Part shown: positions 50,976 through 59,387 of the stretch, piece by piece
Position numbering within the stretch: the stretch's first letter is position 1
Layout of the letters: each line of letters opens with the position of its first letter
Notes under the pieces: generated by a model
Seen by the model: the letters and a program-made list of their open reading frames with translations, nothing else
Told to the model about the DNA's origin: nothing
The model's database searches: none
Translations under genes and position numbers: made by a program
NCBI RefSeq assembly: GCF_026343125.1
Contig: NZ_JAPEMB010000001.1
Coordinates: forward strand, 7,445,501-7,509,500
Length of the DNA: 64,000 nucleotides
Origin: Streptomyces sp. NBC_00094
GTDB taxonomy: Bacteria > Actinomycetota > Actinomycetes > Streptomycetales > Streptomycetaceae
Reading direction: 5' to 3'

Positions 50976-52988
50976 ATGACGCGTTCCCGCTTGTCGCTGC
51001 TGTCCGCCGTCGCGCTGCTCGCCGCCGTCGCCCCGCTCGCCACGGGCGGTGCCCCGGCGGCGGCCTCCCCGGCACCCCCTGCCTCCCCGGCACCCCCTGC
51101 CTCCCCGGCAGCCCCGTCCGCCCCCGCCGTGCTGACCGTGACCGACCCCGGCTTCGAACAGGGCGGTTCCGGATGGGAGTTCACCTCCGGAACCGGCGTC
51201 GCGAGCAACTACCCGCACGCCGGGAGCCGGCTGGCCTACCTGGACGCCGGCAGCGGCATGAAGGTCTCCCAGACCGTCACGGCCACCGGTCACGGCGGCT
51301 ACCTCGTCTCGGCGTGGATCGCCACCGGCGGCCCGGGCGGCCGTTACGTACTGCGGATCAACGGCGCCACCGTCGCCGAGCGGACGCTGCCGGCCGCCGC
51401 CAACTACCGACGCCACACGCTCGGCAGGATCGCGCTCGCTCCCGGGGACCGGCTGGAGATCGCCTTCGAGTCGGGGCAGGGTTGGGTCAACGTCGACGAC
51501 GTGATGGTCTCCCCGGCCGCCCCCGCCGACCCGCGCGTCACGTCCAGCGACCCCGAGATCGTCGAGATGTTCGACTGGGCCAAGGGCAAGGCCAACAGCT
51601 GGGTCCACCTGCCCGGCACCGAGGGCCCGCTCGACGCCGACGAACGCCAGACCGGCGGCACGGGCACCGGCGTCTACGCCCCCTCCTACTGGGCCGGATA
51701 CGCCAACCGCAGCGGCTACTACTCCCGCGACATGGCCCATCAGCTCGCCGGCGCCGGGGTGTTGGGCCTGCACGCAGAGAACAGGGAGATGCTCCGCTCC
51801 TTCGCGGCCTCCGCGACCGCCGAGCACGCCTACTACCCGGTGTGGGCCCTCAACTTCGACAACCGCTCCTACCTCTCCATCGACTACCGGAGCCCGAGCC
51901 TCTTCGTCCGGGAGGTGCCCGCCCCCTTCGAGCTGGTGCAGAAGGCGGAGGAGGCGTACCGGTGGAGCGGCGACGCCGCCTACCTCGACGACCCGGCGCT
52001 GTGGGAGTTCTACCGGCACGCCACCGACGAGTTCGTCACCCTTCACGACGGGCAGAAGGACAACGGCGACGTGAGCGTCGCCGAGGGGACCGGGCGGGGC
52101 ATCTTCCGGGGCGTCGCGAGCTACAACGAGCAGAGCGACGAGCCGCTCGCCGAGGCCGGCGACGCCATCGGCTCCCAGTACCAGGCCTACCGGGCGATGG
52201 CCTCCCTCGCCCGCGACAAGGGCGAGCACGAGCTCGCGGCCCGCTTCGAGCGCAAGGCCCGCGACCTCAAGACGTACTTCAACGCGACCTGGAGCGGCAC
52301 CGGTTCCGGCGCCGACATGGTGCGCGGCTACACCACCGACGGGCGCGCCCTGACCGGCTGGGGCAAGGAGAACAGCTGGTTCATGCCGATGAAGCAGATC
52401 GTCGCCCCCGGAGCCCGGCGCGAGGCGTACCTCGACTACATCGACGCCCAGGCCGAGGGTGAGGGCCGCCCCGACAACATCGAGGCCCTGACCTACCTCC
52501 CCGACACCTTCCTCACCAACAACCGCCCCGACACCGCCTGGAAGTGGATGCGTCACATCTACGCCCAGAAGGACGTCCAGCACGTCAACTCCCGCCAGGG
52601 GACGAACGGCGACTACCCGGAGGTCTCCTTCACCCTGGTCGGCCAGACCGTCCAGGGCCTGATGGGTGTCACCCCGAACGCCCCCGCCCGCACCCTCGCC
52701 ACCCAGTCGCGGCTGCCCTCCGGCATGGAGTGGCTGAGCATCGAGGACCTGCGCGTCGGCGACTCCGCCTTCACCCTGCGGCACGACACGGACCGCCGCT
52801 CGACCCTCACCCATACCTCGGGCAGCGCCCCGTACACCTGGGAGGCGCGTTTCCCGGGCGCCCACGCCACGGTCGCCGTGGACGGGGTGGTCCGCCCCGG
52901 CCGTACTCAGGTGATCGACGGGGCGACCTACACCGTCGTCCGCGCGCGCGTGACCCCCGGTCGGACCGTCACCGTCGAGGTCCGGTGA
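50976..52988 (+). CDS. Secreted carbohydrate-active protein of unrecognised family (binding module plus alpha-helical catalytic-like domain)
   Basis: A 670-residue protein with a Sec signal (MTRSRLSLLSAVALLAAVAPLATGGAPAAA) and SPAPPA repeats. Residues 50-180 form a jelly-roll carbohydrate-binding module (GFEQGGSGWEF...GWVNVDDVMVSP). Residues 185-600 look like an (alpha/alpha)6 barrel: YYSRDMAHQLAGAGVLGLHAENREML, WALNFDNRSYLSIDYRSP, EAYRWSGDAAYLDD, ENSWFMPMKQIV and NSRQGTNGDYPEVSF. The two conserved acidic pairs fit an inverting hydrolase. A beta-sandwich closes the protein. Related CAZy families include GH63/GH37/GH78-like barrels, but I cannot assign one. It is divergent from the GH36 importer operon and probably supplies its oligosaccharide. 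Confidence 0.75.
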   Translation: MTRSRLSLLSAVALLAAVAPLATGGAPAAASPAPPASPAPPASPAAPSAPAVLTVTDPGFEQGGSGWEFTSGTGVASNYPHAGSRLAYLDAGSGMKVSQTVTATGHGGYLVSAWIATGGPGGRYVLRINGATVAERTLPAAANYRRHTLGRIALAPGDRLEIAFESGQGWVNVDDVMVSPAAPADPRVTSSDPEIVEMFDWAKGKANSWVHLPGTEGPLDADERQTGGTGTGVYAPSYWAGYANRSGYYSRDMAHQLAGAGVLGLHAENREMLRSFAASATAEHAYYPVWALNFDNRSYLSIDYRSPSLFVREVPAPFELVQKAEEAYRWSGDAAYLDDPALWEFYRHATDEFVTLHDGQKDNGDVSVAEGTGRGIFRGVASYNEQSDEPLAEAGDAIGSQYQAYRAMASLARDKGEHELAARFERKARDLKTYFNATWSGTGSGADMVRGYTTDGRALTGWGKENSWFMPMKQIVAPGARREAYLDYIDAQAEGEGRPDNIEALTYLPDTFLTNNRPDTAWKWMRHIYAQKDVQHVNSRQGTNGDYPEVSFTLVGQTVQGLMGVTPNAPARTLATQSRLPSGMEWLSIEDLRVGDSAFTLRHDTDRRSTLTHTSGSAPYTWEARFPGAHATVAVDGVVRPGRTQVIDGATYTVVRARVTPGRTVTVEVR

Positions 52989-53070
52989 CCGTACGGGCCT
53001 GCGCTCCCTGCTGAGCCGCGGCTGAAGCGGCCCATGGAGGGCGCCGTGCTACGGCGGGCCGGGTGGATGT

Positions 53071-53343
53071 TCAGCGCCTGGCTCGCCGTCGGGCGGCCCG
53101 CCGCCGGTTGGAGATGATCAGCCCGAGGACGATGCCCACGAGGAGCGTGCCCGTGAGCACGACCCAGAGTGGCAGGGTGACGGTGGGAATCCACAACCGG
53201 ATGCTGACCGAGCCGGTGTTGGCCGCGATGAACCAGATCGCGAGGCCCGCGAGCACGATGAATCCGAGGGTGCGGATCCGCATGTCCCGGCCCTTGACGG
53301 TCAGCGTCGAGGGGCCGGGTGGTGGAGGTGCGTTCTGTGCCAT
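53071..53343 (-). CDS. Small LapA-like membrane protein
   Basis: A 90-residue protein from the ATG at 53343, right after AGGAGG. Two membrane segments (IRTLGFIVLAGLAIWFIAANTG and WVVLTGTLLVGIVLGLII) flank a short SVSIRLWIPTVTLPL strand, and it ends in a very basic NRRRAARRRARR tail. This matches the LapA/DUF1049 pattern. In E. coli LapA relates to lipopolysaccharide assembly; in Gram-positives the role is unknown. Confidence 0.85.
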   Translation of the reverse strand: MAQNAPPPPGPSTLTVKGRDMRIRTLGFIVLAGLAIWFIAANTGSVSIRLWIPTVTLPLWVVLTGTLLVGIVLGLIISNRRRAARRRARR

Positions 53344-53390
53344 GCCTCCTATTCTCTGCCGATATGGACCGATACTCGACCGGAGGCCCG

Positions 53391-54125
53391 TCACGCGCGG
53401 TACACGCGCAACTCCGCCACCTCGTAGGACATCTCCGACGTCCCGGCGTCCGGTGCCGGGTGGTAGCGGCCGGCGCAGACCGAGAGGTTCACGATGAGGT
53501 GCGCCTGCCAGGAGCGGCCCACTCCGCGCCGGTCGTCGAAGACGCGCGCGCCGTTGACCCACCAGACCACGGAACGGGAGCCGAACTCGACCCGGAGGTC
53601 GACCCAGGCTCCGGGCCGGACGGCCGGATCCCGGAAGTAGTGGTGGCGCCCCCGGATGCGGTTGGAGAGCTCCAACAGGTCCGGATTGTCGGGGTGGTAC
53701 TCGAAGACGTCGATCTCCTGCCCGCCGTCGAGCCAGGTCCAGATCGCCGGCCAGGCGCCCGTCTCCTCGGGCAGGCGGACCCGGGCCTCCAGGACGTCGC
53801 CGGCCCGTACCAGGAAGCCCTCGGGGCTGCCCTCCGTCGTGAGCAGGCCGGCATCCCAGTAGGCGTCCGGGCGCCGGGTCGCCCGGAAGACCCCCGTGCG
53901 GCTGTACGCGGGATCGTCCACCAGGTAATCGAGTTTGTTGTCGCCGGGATTGGTCGGTCCGCCGTTCGGATAGGCCCAGGAGCGGCCCGCGGTCCACTGC
54001 TCGGCGGAGGAGAAGTCCGCGTCCAGGACGAGGGTCCCCGGCGCGCGCGGTGGCCCGTGCGCACCCGCTCCCGCGCCGGAACCGGTGCGTCGGCGTAGCA
54101 GGCGGTCGAAGAGGTCGGACAGCAC
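53391..54125 (-). CDS. GH16-like beta-glucanase-fold protein without signal peptide
   Basis: A 244-residue protein. The GTG at 54125 has AAAGGAG 6 bases upstream. A basic, Gly/Ala-rich N-terminus (LLRRRTGSGAGAGA) is not a recognisable signal peptide. The jelly-roll carries WPAIWTWLDGGQEIDVFEYH with the GH16 ExDxxE catalytic motif (EIDVFE) and a matching VNLSVCAGRYHPAP strand. GH16 members cut beta-1,3/1,4-glucans or related galactans. Lack of obvious export is odd for this family; non-classical export or intracellular action are alternatives. Confidence 0.83.
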   Translation of the reverse strand: MLSDLFDRLLRRRTGSGAGAGAHGPPRAPGTLVLDADFSSAEQWTAGRSWAYPNGGPTNPGDNKLDYLVDDPAYSRTGVFRATRRPDAYWDAGLLTTEGSPEGFLVRAGDVLEARVRLPEETGAWPAIWTWLDGGQEIDVFEYHPDNPDLLELSNRIRGRHHYFRDPAVRPGAWVDLRVEFGSRSVVWWVNGARVFDDRRGVGRSWQAHLIVNLSVCAGRYHPAPDAGTSEMSYEVAELRVYRA

Positions 54126-54249
54126 GCGGACTCCTTTCGCGCCGGCGTTCACCGGCCCATGGGCGATCTGCCCCACCTTGCGCCGATCATTCGCGGAAAG
54201 TGCCTGATTGGCGACAATCCGTCACCGGTGGAGCCCTCGGTCATGATTT

Positions 54250-54266
54250 CGGATACGCTGTATCCG
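54250..54266. promoter_or_regulatory. TetR-type operator upstream of the flavin monooxygenase
   Basis: Perfect dyad CGGATAC-GCT-GTATCCG, 39 bp before the monooxygenase ATG. It contains TACGCT, a possible -10. This form is typical of TetR-family sites; the TetR gene just downstream (56112) is the natural candidate. Confidence 0.8.
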
Positions 54267-54305
54267 TTAATGCTTGCGGGGTCGACGAGGGGCAAGGCGA
54301 CGGAT

Positions 54306-55994
54306 ATGAACGAGGCACACGACAGCGCGGTCGACACGGCCGTCATCGTCGTCGGCGCGGGCCCGGTAGGGCTCGCCCTCACCCTCGACCTGGCCCGCCG
54401 CGGAGTCGCGGTACGGCTCCTGGAGCGCGCCGGGAACGCCTTCGAAGGCTCGCGCGCCAAGGGCATCCAGCCGCGCACCCTCGAAGTGCTCGACGACTTC
54501 GGCCTGGCCGGTGCGGCGCTCGCGGCGGGGAGCGCCTACCCTCCGATGGGCCTGCACCTCGGCCCGCTCACCAAGGCGTGGAGGATGCACGCCACCGCCC
54601 CGGCCGACGCGGGCACTCCGTACCCCGACGTCCTCCTGCTCCCTCAGTACGCCACCACCGCCCTCCTCCGCGAGGCCGTCGAACGCCTCGGCGTGCACGT
54701 CGACTTCGGCGTCAGCGCAACGGACATCACCCAGGACGCGGAGGGCTGCGCGGTACGTCTGGACGACGGCCGGCTCCTCTCCGCCCGGTACGTCGTCGGC
54801 GCCGACGGCGGTGCCAGTACCGTGCGGAAGGCCGCGGGCATCGCCTTCGAGGGCACCACCGACGAGGCCGACCGCATGATCCTCGTCGACGGCACCGTCG
54901 ACGGCCTCTCCCGCGACCACTGGCACGTCTGGCCCCGTGCCCGGGGCCGCAGCGTCGCCGCCTGCCCGCTCCCCGGCGGCGGGAACCGCTTCCAGATCAT
55001 GATCAGGACGCGCCCCGGCGACCCCGTGGACGCTCCCGAGGACCTCACCGAGACCGCCCTCGCCGCCCTCCTGCGCCGCCGGGCCGACCGCTCCCTCACC
55101 CTGCGCGACATCACCTGGACCTCGGTCTTCCGCCCCAACGTCCGGCTCGCCGAGCGCTACCGCAACGGCCGGCTCCTGCTCTGCGGGGACGCCGCCCACA
55201 TCCACACACCGGCCGGCGCGCAGGGCCTCAACACCGGCGTCCAGGACGCCCACAACCTCGGCTGGAAGCTCCAGCAGGTCCTCGCGGGCGCCGAGGACGC
55301 GCTCCTCGACAGCTACGAGGCCGAGCGGCGGCCGGTCGCCGCCCAGGTCCTGGGCCGCTCCACCGAACTGTACGAAGGGCTGCGCGGCACCCGCCCCGGG
55401 AAGCTGACACGCGGCCAGGCCGAGCACCAGCTGGGCATCTCGTACGCCGGAGGCCCGCTCGCCCCCGCCGACGCGCCCCGCACCACGACCCTGCGCAGCG
55501 GCGACCGCGCCCCCGACGCGCCACTGCCCCACCCCGTCGGCGCGGCGGCGAGCCTCTTCGACCTGTACCGGGGCCCGCACTTCACGGCCCTCGCCTTCGG
55601 CGCCCGGGCCGCGGCCGCCGTGGACCGACTCGCGGGGCCGTCCGACGGAGCCCCGTTGCACCGACACGCCGTACTGGCGCACACCACACCTCGTACGGCA
55701 CGAGAGGATGCCCTGCTCACCGCGTACGGCATCACCGGGGACACCCTCCTGCTCGTCCGCCCCGACGGCTACATCGGCCACATCGAGCACCTGGGCCGGA
55801 GTGGCGACGCGCCGGACGACGGCACCTTCGGGCCCCTCCCCGCGATCTACACGCCTCCGCGGCGCGGGCAGCGCACGACCGACGGGTACGGTGTTCCCCG
55901 CACTCCCCAGGAAGTGCACCGCACTCCCGAGGAAGTGCACCGCACTCCCGAGGAAGTGCACCGCACCCCCGAGGAAGTGCACCGCACCCCCTAG
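54306..55994 (+). CDS. FAD-dependent aromatic monooxygenase (class A flavoprotein)
   Basis: A 562-residue protein from the ATG at 54306. The Rossmann motif VGAGPVGLALTLDLARRG is at residues 12-30, the DG motif GADGGASTVRKAAGI near 163, and the GD motif CGDAAHIHTPAGAQGLNTGVQD near 295. A C-terminal thioredoxin-like domain (FDLYRGPHFTALAFG...LLVRPDGYIGHI) is typical of phenol/polyketide hydroxylases (PheA/TetX relatives). The last 35 residues are EEVHRTP repeats encoded by a 21-bp array, and the TAG stop lies in the array. It likely hydroxylates an aromatic or antibiotic-like compound; paired with tetR. Confidence 0.88.
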   Translation: MNEAHDSAVDTAVIVVGAGPVGLALTLDLARRGVAVRLLERAGNAFEGSRAKGIQPRTLEVLDDFGLAGAALAAGSAYPPMGLHLGPLTKAWRMHATAPADAGTPYPDVLLLPQYATTALLREAVERLGVHVDFGVSATDITQDAEGCAVRLDDGRLLSARYVVGADGGASTVRKAAGIAFEGTTDEADRMILVDGTVDGLSRDHWHVWPRARGRSVAACPLPGGGNRFQIMIRTRPGDPVDAPEDLTETALAALLRRRADRSLTLRDITWTSVFRPNVRLAERYRNGRLLLCGDAAHIHTPAGAQGLNTGVQDAHNLGWKLQQVLAGAEDALLDSYEAERRPVAAQVLGRSTELYEGLRGTRPGKLTRGQAEHQLGISYAGGPLAPADAPRTTTLRSGDRAPDAPLPHPVGAAASLFDLYRGPHFTALAFGARAAAAVDRLAGPSDGAPLHRHAVLAHTTPRTAREDALLTAYGITGDTLLLVRPDGYIGHIEHLGRSGDAPDDGTFGPLPAIYTPPRRGQRTTDGYGVPRTPQEVHRTPEEVHRTPEEVHRTPEEVHRTP

Positions 55995-56088
55995 GAAGTG
56001 CACTGCACTCTGGGAAGCGCACCGCATCCCAGGAAGTGCACCGCACCCCAGGAAGTGCGTCACGCTCCCTAGGGAGTGCACCGCACCG
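55905..56088. repeat. 21-bp repeat array spanning the monooxygenase stop codon and the tetR leader
   Basis: About nine units with period 19-21 bp, consensus GGAAGTGCACCGCACTCC. The first units are in frame (EEVHRTP); the later ones lie in non-coding DNA and vary in length. Perfect AGTGC-n3-GCACT dyads occur at 55913-55925, 55934-55946 and 55997-56009; other units keep most of the dyad. The array ends about 24 bp before the tetR ATG. It could be a multi-site operator or a recent expansion. Confidence 0.85.
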
Positions 56089-56111
56089 CGCGAGAGAGAG
56101 CCCGGACCGCC

Positions 56112-56831
56112 ATGGCCGCCACCCCGTCACTCCCCGGCAGCCCCGCCTGGTGGGCCTCGCGTCACGTCCCCGCTCCCGGCGTGGAACCCCGGCGCGGCCG
56201 CCCCTCGCTCGATACCGCGCGCATCGTCGGCACGGCCCTGCGCCTCGTCGACGAGCACGGCATCCAGGCGTTCTCCCTGCGGATGCTCGCCGACGCCCTG
56301 AACTCCGGCACGGCCACGCTCTACCGCCACTTCGACGGCAAGGACGAGATCCTCGCGTACGTCGTCGACCGCGTCCTGGGAGAGGCCGTCCTCGACGACC
56401 TCGCGGCCCGCGCCGACTGGCGGGAGGCGCTCACGGTCACCGCCCACCGGCTCCACGACATCCTGCGGGCCCACCCCCACACCCTGCCGCTCCTGACGGC
56501 CCAGGTGCCCGTCGGCCCCCACGGACTCGTCCAGCGCGAGCGCGTGCTGAGCGCCCTGCTGACGCACGGCCTGCCGGTGGACCTCGCCGCCCGCGCCTTC
56601 ACCGCCGTCACTCACTACGTCATCGGCTTCGCCGCCCAGCAGTTCGGCCCGGCGGCCGCCCCCGACGACGGCCCCGGGCTCGCCGCCTTCTACCGGGCGC
56701 TCGACCCGGCCGCGTACCCCACCGTCCTCCGGGCCGCCGAGAGCCTCACCTCCGTCCCCGTCGACGAGGAGTTCGACTTCGGACTCGGCCTCCTCGTCCA
56801 CGGCCTCGCGCACCACCATCCCGGCCCCTGA
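56112..56831 (+). CDS. TetR-family regulator (TetR_C type)
   Basis: A 239-residue protein from the ATG at 56112; a GTG at 56076 inside the repeat array would add 12 residues. The HTH is at about residues 35-80 (IVGTALRLVDEHGIQAFSLRMLADALNSGTATLYRHF). The C-terminal domain (residues 95-235) resembles the tetracycline-repressor C-terminal fold, which suits an aromatic polyketide ligand. Likely represses the preceding monooxygenase. Confidence 0.9.
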   Translation: MAATPSLPGSPAWWASRHVPAPGVEPRRGRPSLDTARIVGTALRLVDEHGIQAFSLRMLADALNSGTATLYRHFDGKDEILAYVVDRVLGEAVLDDLAARADWREALTVTAHRLHDILRAHPHTLPLLTAQVPVGPHGLVQRERVLSALLTHGLPVDLAARAFTAVTHYVIGFAAQQFGPAAAPDDGPGLAAFYRALDPAAYPTVLRAAESLTSVPVDEEFDFGLGLLVHGLAHHHPGP

Positions 56832-56899
56832 CCCCGCCCCTGCCCCCGAGCAGGGCGGGGGTGGCGAAACGCCCGCCTCCCCGCCTCGTTGATCACGCC

Positions 56900-57580
56900 A
56901 TGACGCAGCACACCATCCAGCGGAAGTTCCGTGTCCTGACCACCGCCGTCGCCACCCTGATGCTGGGGATCGCGGGGACCCAGAGCACGTACGCCGGCCC
57001 CGCCGGCGAACAGGACTGCCCGACGGCGGAGATCTTCGCCACCGACAACACCTCGATCATCACGGATCCCGAAGACCCGCGGCTCGACACCCGCCTGACC
57101 CGGTTCGGGCGCGAGGTCCGCGAGATCATCCGGGCCCACGGAGCCCGGCCCGGCGCCTCGCAGCTCCTCGACGGCGTCTTCTGGTCCGGCGACCTCCGGC
57201 AGGCCACCTACGAGCGCTCGCGCGAGTTCGACGTGAACCGGGTCGGACGCGACGGGCTCCACCACATCGCGGGCGTCATCGCCAAGGAGTACCACCAGGA
57301 GGCCGTGCTCACCTTCCGCTGCCTGCCGCGGACGTCGCCGGAGACCGACGCCGTGGAGATCGAGGTCCCGGGAGTCACCCCGAGCGGACTGCGCGACGCG
57401 CTGCTCGCGGACGCCGAGGCCCGCGAGAAGCTCGGCGGCGGCTCGGTCACCCTCGAAGGTCGGCTTCTCCTCATCGCCCCCGTCGCCGATCTGCCGCTGG
57501 CCCGGAGGTTCACGGCCGTGCTCGGAGCCGACTGGGACGAGGCCGAAGTGCGGTACGGCGACCGGGAGTTCGTGAGCTGA
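56900..57580 (+). CDS. Putative secreted protein of unknown function
   Basis: A 226-residue protein from the ATG at 56900; no good ribosome site is seen. Signal peptide-like residues 1-32 (TAVATLMLGIAGTQSTYAG) with a likely cleavage after TYA. The mature part has a single Cys pair (DCPTAEIF; FRCLPR) and is mixed alpha/beta, with DVNRVGRDGLHHIAGVIAKEYHQEAVLTF and a C-terminal LADLPLARRF-type helix. I do not recognise a family. It stands alone between tetR and a convergent pectate lyase. Confidence 0.72.
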   Translation: MTQHTIQRKFRVLTTAVATLMLGIAGTQSTYAGPAGEQDCPTAEIFATDNTSIITDPEDPRLDTRLTRFGREVREIIRAHGARPGASQLLDGVFWSGDLRQATYERSREFDVNRVGRDGLHHIAGVIAKEYHQEAVLTFRCLPRTSPETDAVEIEVPGVTPSGLRDALLADAEAREKLGGGSVTLEGRLLLIAPVADLPLARRFTAVLGADWDEAEVRYGDREFVS

Positions 57581-57596
57581 TCCGGCACACGCCACC

Positions 57597-57631
57597 GCCC
57601 GCCGGGACCGGAGGCACCGGTCCCGGCGGGC
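57597..57631. terminator. Perfect bidirectional hairpin
   Basis: GCCCGCCGGGACCGG (57597-57611) and its exact complement (57617-57631) flank the loop AGGCA, between convergent stops. Confidence 0.85.
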
Positions 57632-57648
57632 GGCCGTGGACGGCGCCG

Positions 57649-59229
57649 CTATCCGGCGTACGTCTCGAACTCGGCGACCTGCGGCGTGGCCGTCGAGCCG
57701 GTGATCTCGAAGGTGACCTTGCTCAGGGTCGTCCGGGCGAAGGAGATGACGCCCGCGCCGCTGCCGGTGGAGAGGACGGCCCCGGTGTCGGCGTCGAGGA
57801 CCCGCCAGGATCCGATCCGGCCCGCCGCACCGGCCGTCTCCTTGACGGCGATCCTGGACACGGTGGTGGGGGAGCCCCACTTGATCGAGACGGAGCCGGT
57901 CGAGCCGGCGGGCGACCAGTAGGTGCCCAGGTCACCGTCCCGTACGTTGCCGTAGCTCGTCCCGTCGGCCTTGCTCGAACCGTCGGAACCGGCGCCGATG
58001 CTGAGGTTGGTCCCGGTGGGCTGGGACGACGTCGCAGTCGGGGTCGGGGTCGGGGTCGGGGTCGCAGTCGGGGTCGTCGGCGCCGGTGTCGTCGGTGTCG
58101 GCGTCGTCGGTGTCGGCGTCTGCGGCGAGCAGGCGCCGTTCGACACCTGGAGGCCCTTGCCCGCGCCCGCCGTCTGGCTCACGACGGCCGGCACGCAGCT
58201 CGCCGCGTCCAGGCTGTAGGCGTACGGGACGGTGACCGTGGTGGTGGACTGCGGGTCCGGTCCCGCCGGGTTGTTCTCGGTTCCGGGGCTCGACCAGGTC
58301 ACGTTGTCGAAGATGTTGCCGCTGACCTGCCAGTAGCCGGCGGCGTCGGTGTAGAAGGTGCCGAGGACGTCCTTGGAGTCCTCGAAGTAGTTGCTGTCGA
58401 CCTTGGCGCGGGCCCCGGCACGGGAGTTGATGCCGGACTCGTTGAGGCTCACGTAGTGGTTGTTGTAGATGTGGGCCGTGCCGCCGCGCAGGAGGGGCGC
58501 GCGGGAGTCGATGTTCTCGTACAGGTTGTGGTGGTAGGTGATGAAGCTGTTGCCGAGGTCGCTCTCGCTGGACCCGACGAGTCCGCCGCGGCCGGAGTTG
58601 CGCAGGATGCTGTAGGACAGGGTCACGTACTGCGTGTTGTCCTTCATGTCGAAGAGGCCGTCGTACCCCTCCGATTCACCGCCCGACGCCTCCAGGGTCA
58701 CGTGGTCGACCCAGACGTTGCGGACGTCGGTCTCCATGCCGATGGCGTCTCCGCCGTTGGACGTCGGCGAGCCGGACTTCTTGACGTTCCGTACGGTCAC
58801 GTTCTGGATGACGATGTTGCTCGCCGAGCGGATGTGGATGCCCAGCTGGTCGAAGACCGCGCCCGCGCCGACCCCGACGATCGTGACGTTGCTGATCTGC
58901 TTGAGCTCGATCACGCCGGCGGCGGTGCTGCAACTGCCGCCCGACACCTGGCTGGTGTTGGCGTGGTTGATGGTCCCCTCCACCTGGATGGTGATCGGGG
59001 TGGAGCTGGTGGCCCGGCCGCACAGGGCCGCGTGGATCGCGGTGCCCGTGGTGGCACGCACCGTCTGTCCGCCGGCGCCGCCGGTGGTCCCGCCGTTCTG
59101 CGTCGCGTAGCCGGTGGTACCGCCGGTCGCCGCCGATGCCTCGGGTGCCGCCAGCACCGCACCGGTCGCGGCCGCGAGGGCCAATGTGGCCAGTGCCGCC
59201 TGGAGTCGCCGTGCGACTGGTCGCCTCAT
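57649..59229 (-). CDS. Secreted pectate lyase, PL1 family, with C-terminal discoidin-like module
   Basis: A 526-residue protein. The Sec signal ends near ASAA. The right-handed beta-helix (35-330) has the PL1 marks DAIGMETDVRNVWVDHVTLE, GYDGLFDMKDNTQYVTLSYS (calcium Asp residues, near 196), the Arg in SRAPLLRGGTAHIYNNHY (near 250) and AGARAKVDSNYFE. A Thr/Pro linker (366-403) joins an F5/8-type C (CBM32-like) module (SIGAGSDGSSKADGTSYGNVRDGDLGTYWSP). It degrades polygalacturonate outside the cell, complementing the PL9 enzyme. Confidence 0.93.
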   Translation of the reverse strand: MRRPVARRLQAALATLALAAATGAVLAAPEASAATGGTTGYATQNGGTTGGAGGQTVRATTGTAIHAALCGRATSSTPITIQVEGTINHANTSQVSGGSCSTAAGVIELKQISNVTIVGVGAGAVFDQLGIHIRSASNIVIQNVTVRNVKKSGSPTSNGGDAIGMETDVRNVWVDHVTLEASGGESEGYDGLFDMKDNTQYVTLSYSILRNSGRGGLVGSSESDLGNSFITYHHNLYENIDSRAPLLRGGTAHIYNNHYVSLNESGINSRAGARAKVDSNYFEDSKDVLGTFYTDAAGYWQVSGNIFDNVTWSSPGTENNPAGPDPQSTTTVTVPYAYSLDAASCVPAVVSQTAGAGKGLQVSNGACSPQTPTPTTPTPTTPAPTTPTATPTPTPTPTATSSQPTGTNLSIGAGSDGSSKADGTSYGNVRDGDLGTYWSPAGSTGSVSIKWGSPTTVSRIAVKETAGAAGRIGSWRVLDADTGAVLSTGSGAGVISFARTTLSKVTFEITGSTATPQVAEFETYAG

Positions 59230-59299
59230 GATCGCCTTCCTCGTTCGTCGTCGAAGGACGGGAGCAGCGCGTCGGGGACGCCCTGCTCCCGTGATGCAT

Positions 59300-59349
59300 G
59301 GAAAGCGCTTTCTGTCGGCGAGGATAGGGTCGCGTCACAGGGCTGGCAA
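59300..59349 (-). promoter_or_regulatory. PL1 promoter with GAAAGCGCTTTC operator
   Basis: On the minus strand TTGCCA (plus-strand 59344-59349) and TATCCT (59321-59326) are 17 bp apart. The palindrome GAAAGCGCTTTC (59301-59312) lies 8 bp downstream. The core GGAAAGCGCTTTCTG is identical to that at PL9, in the same position relative to promoter and gene. Confidence 0.87.
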
Positions 59350-59387
59350 GGCTTCACGCAGACGGAGGACGAACGGGTGACGAGACG

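Noticed and set aside
55905..56088. CRISPR array
   Set aside because: The period is 19-21 bp with no unique spacers, part of it is coding and no cas genes are near; it is a tandem repeat.
53391..57580. Antibiotic biosynthetic cluster around the flavin monooxygenase
   Set aside because: There is no PKS, NRPS, cyclase or transferase gene; the monooxygenase plus TetR looks like a detoxification pair.
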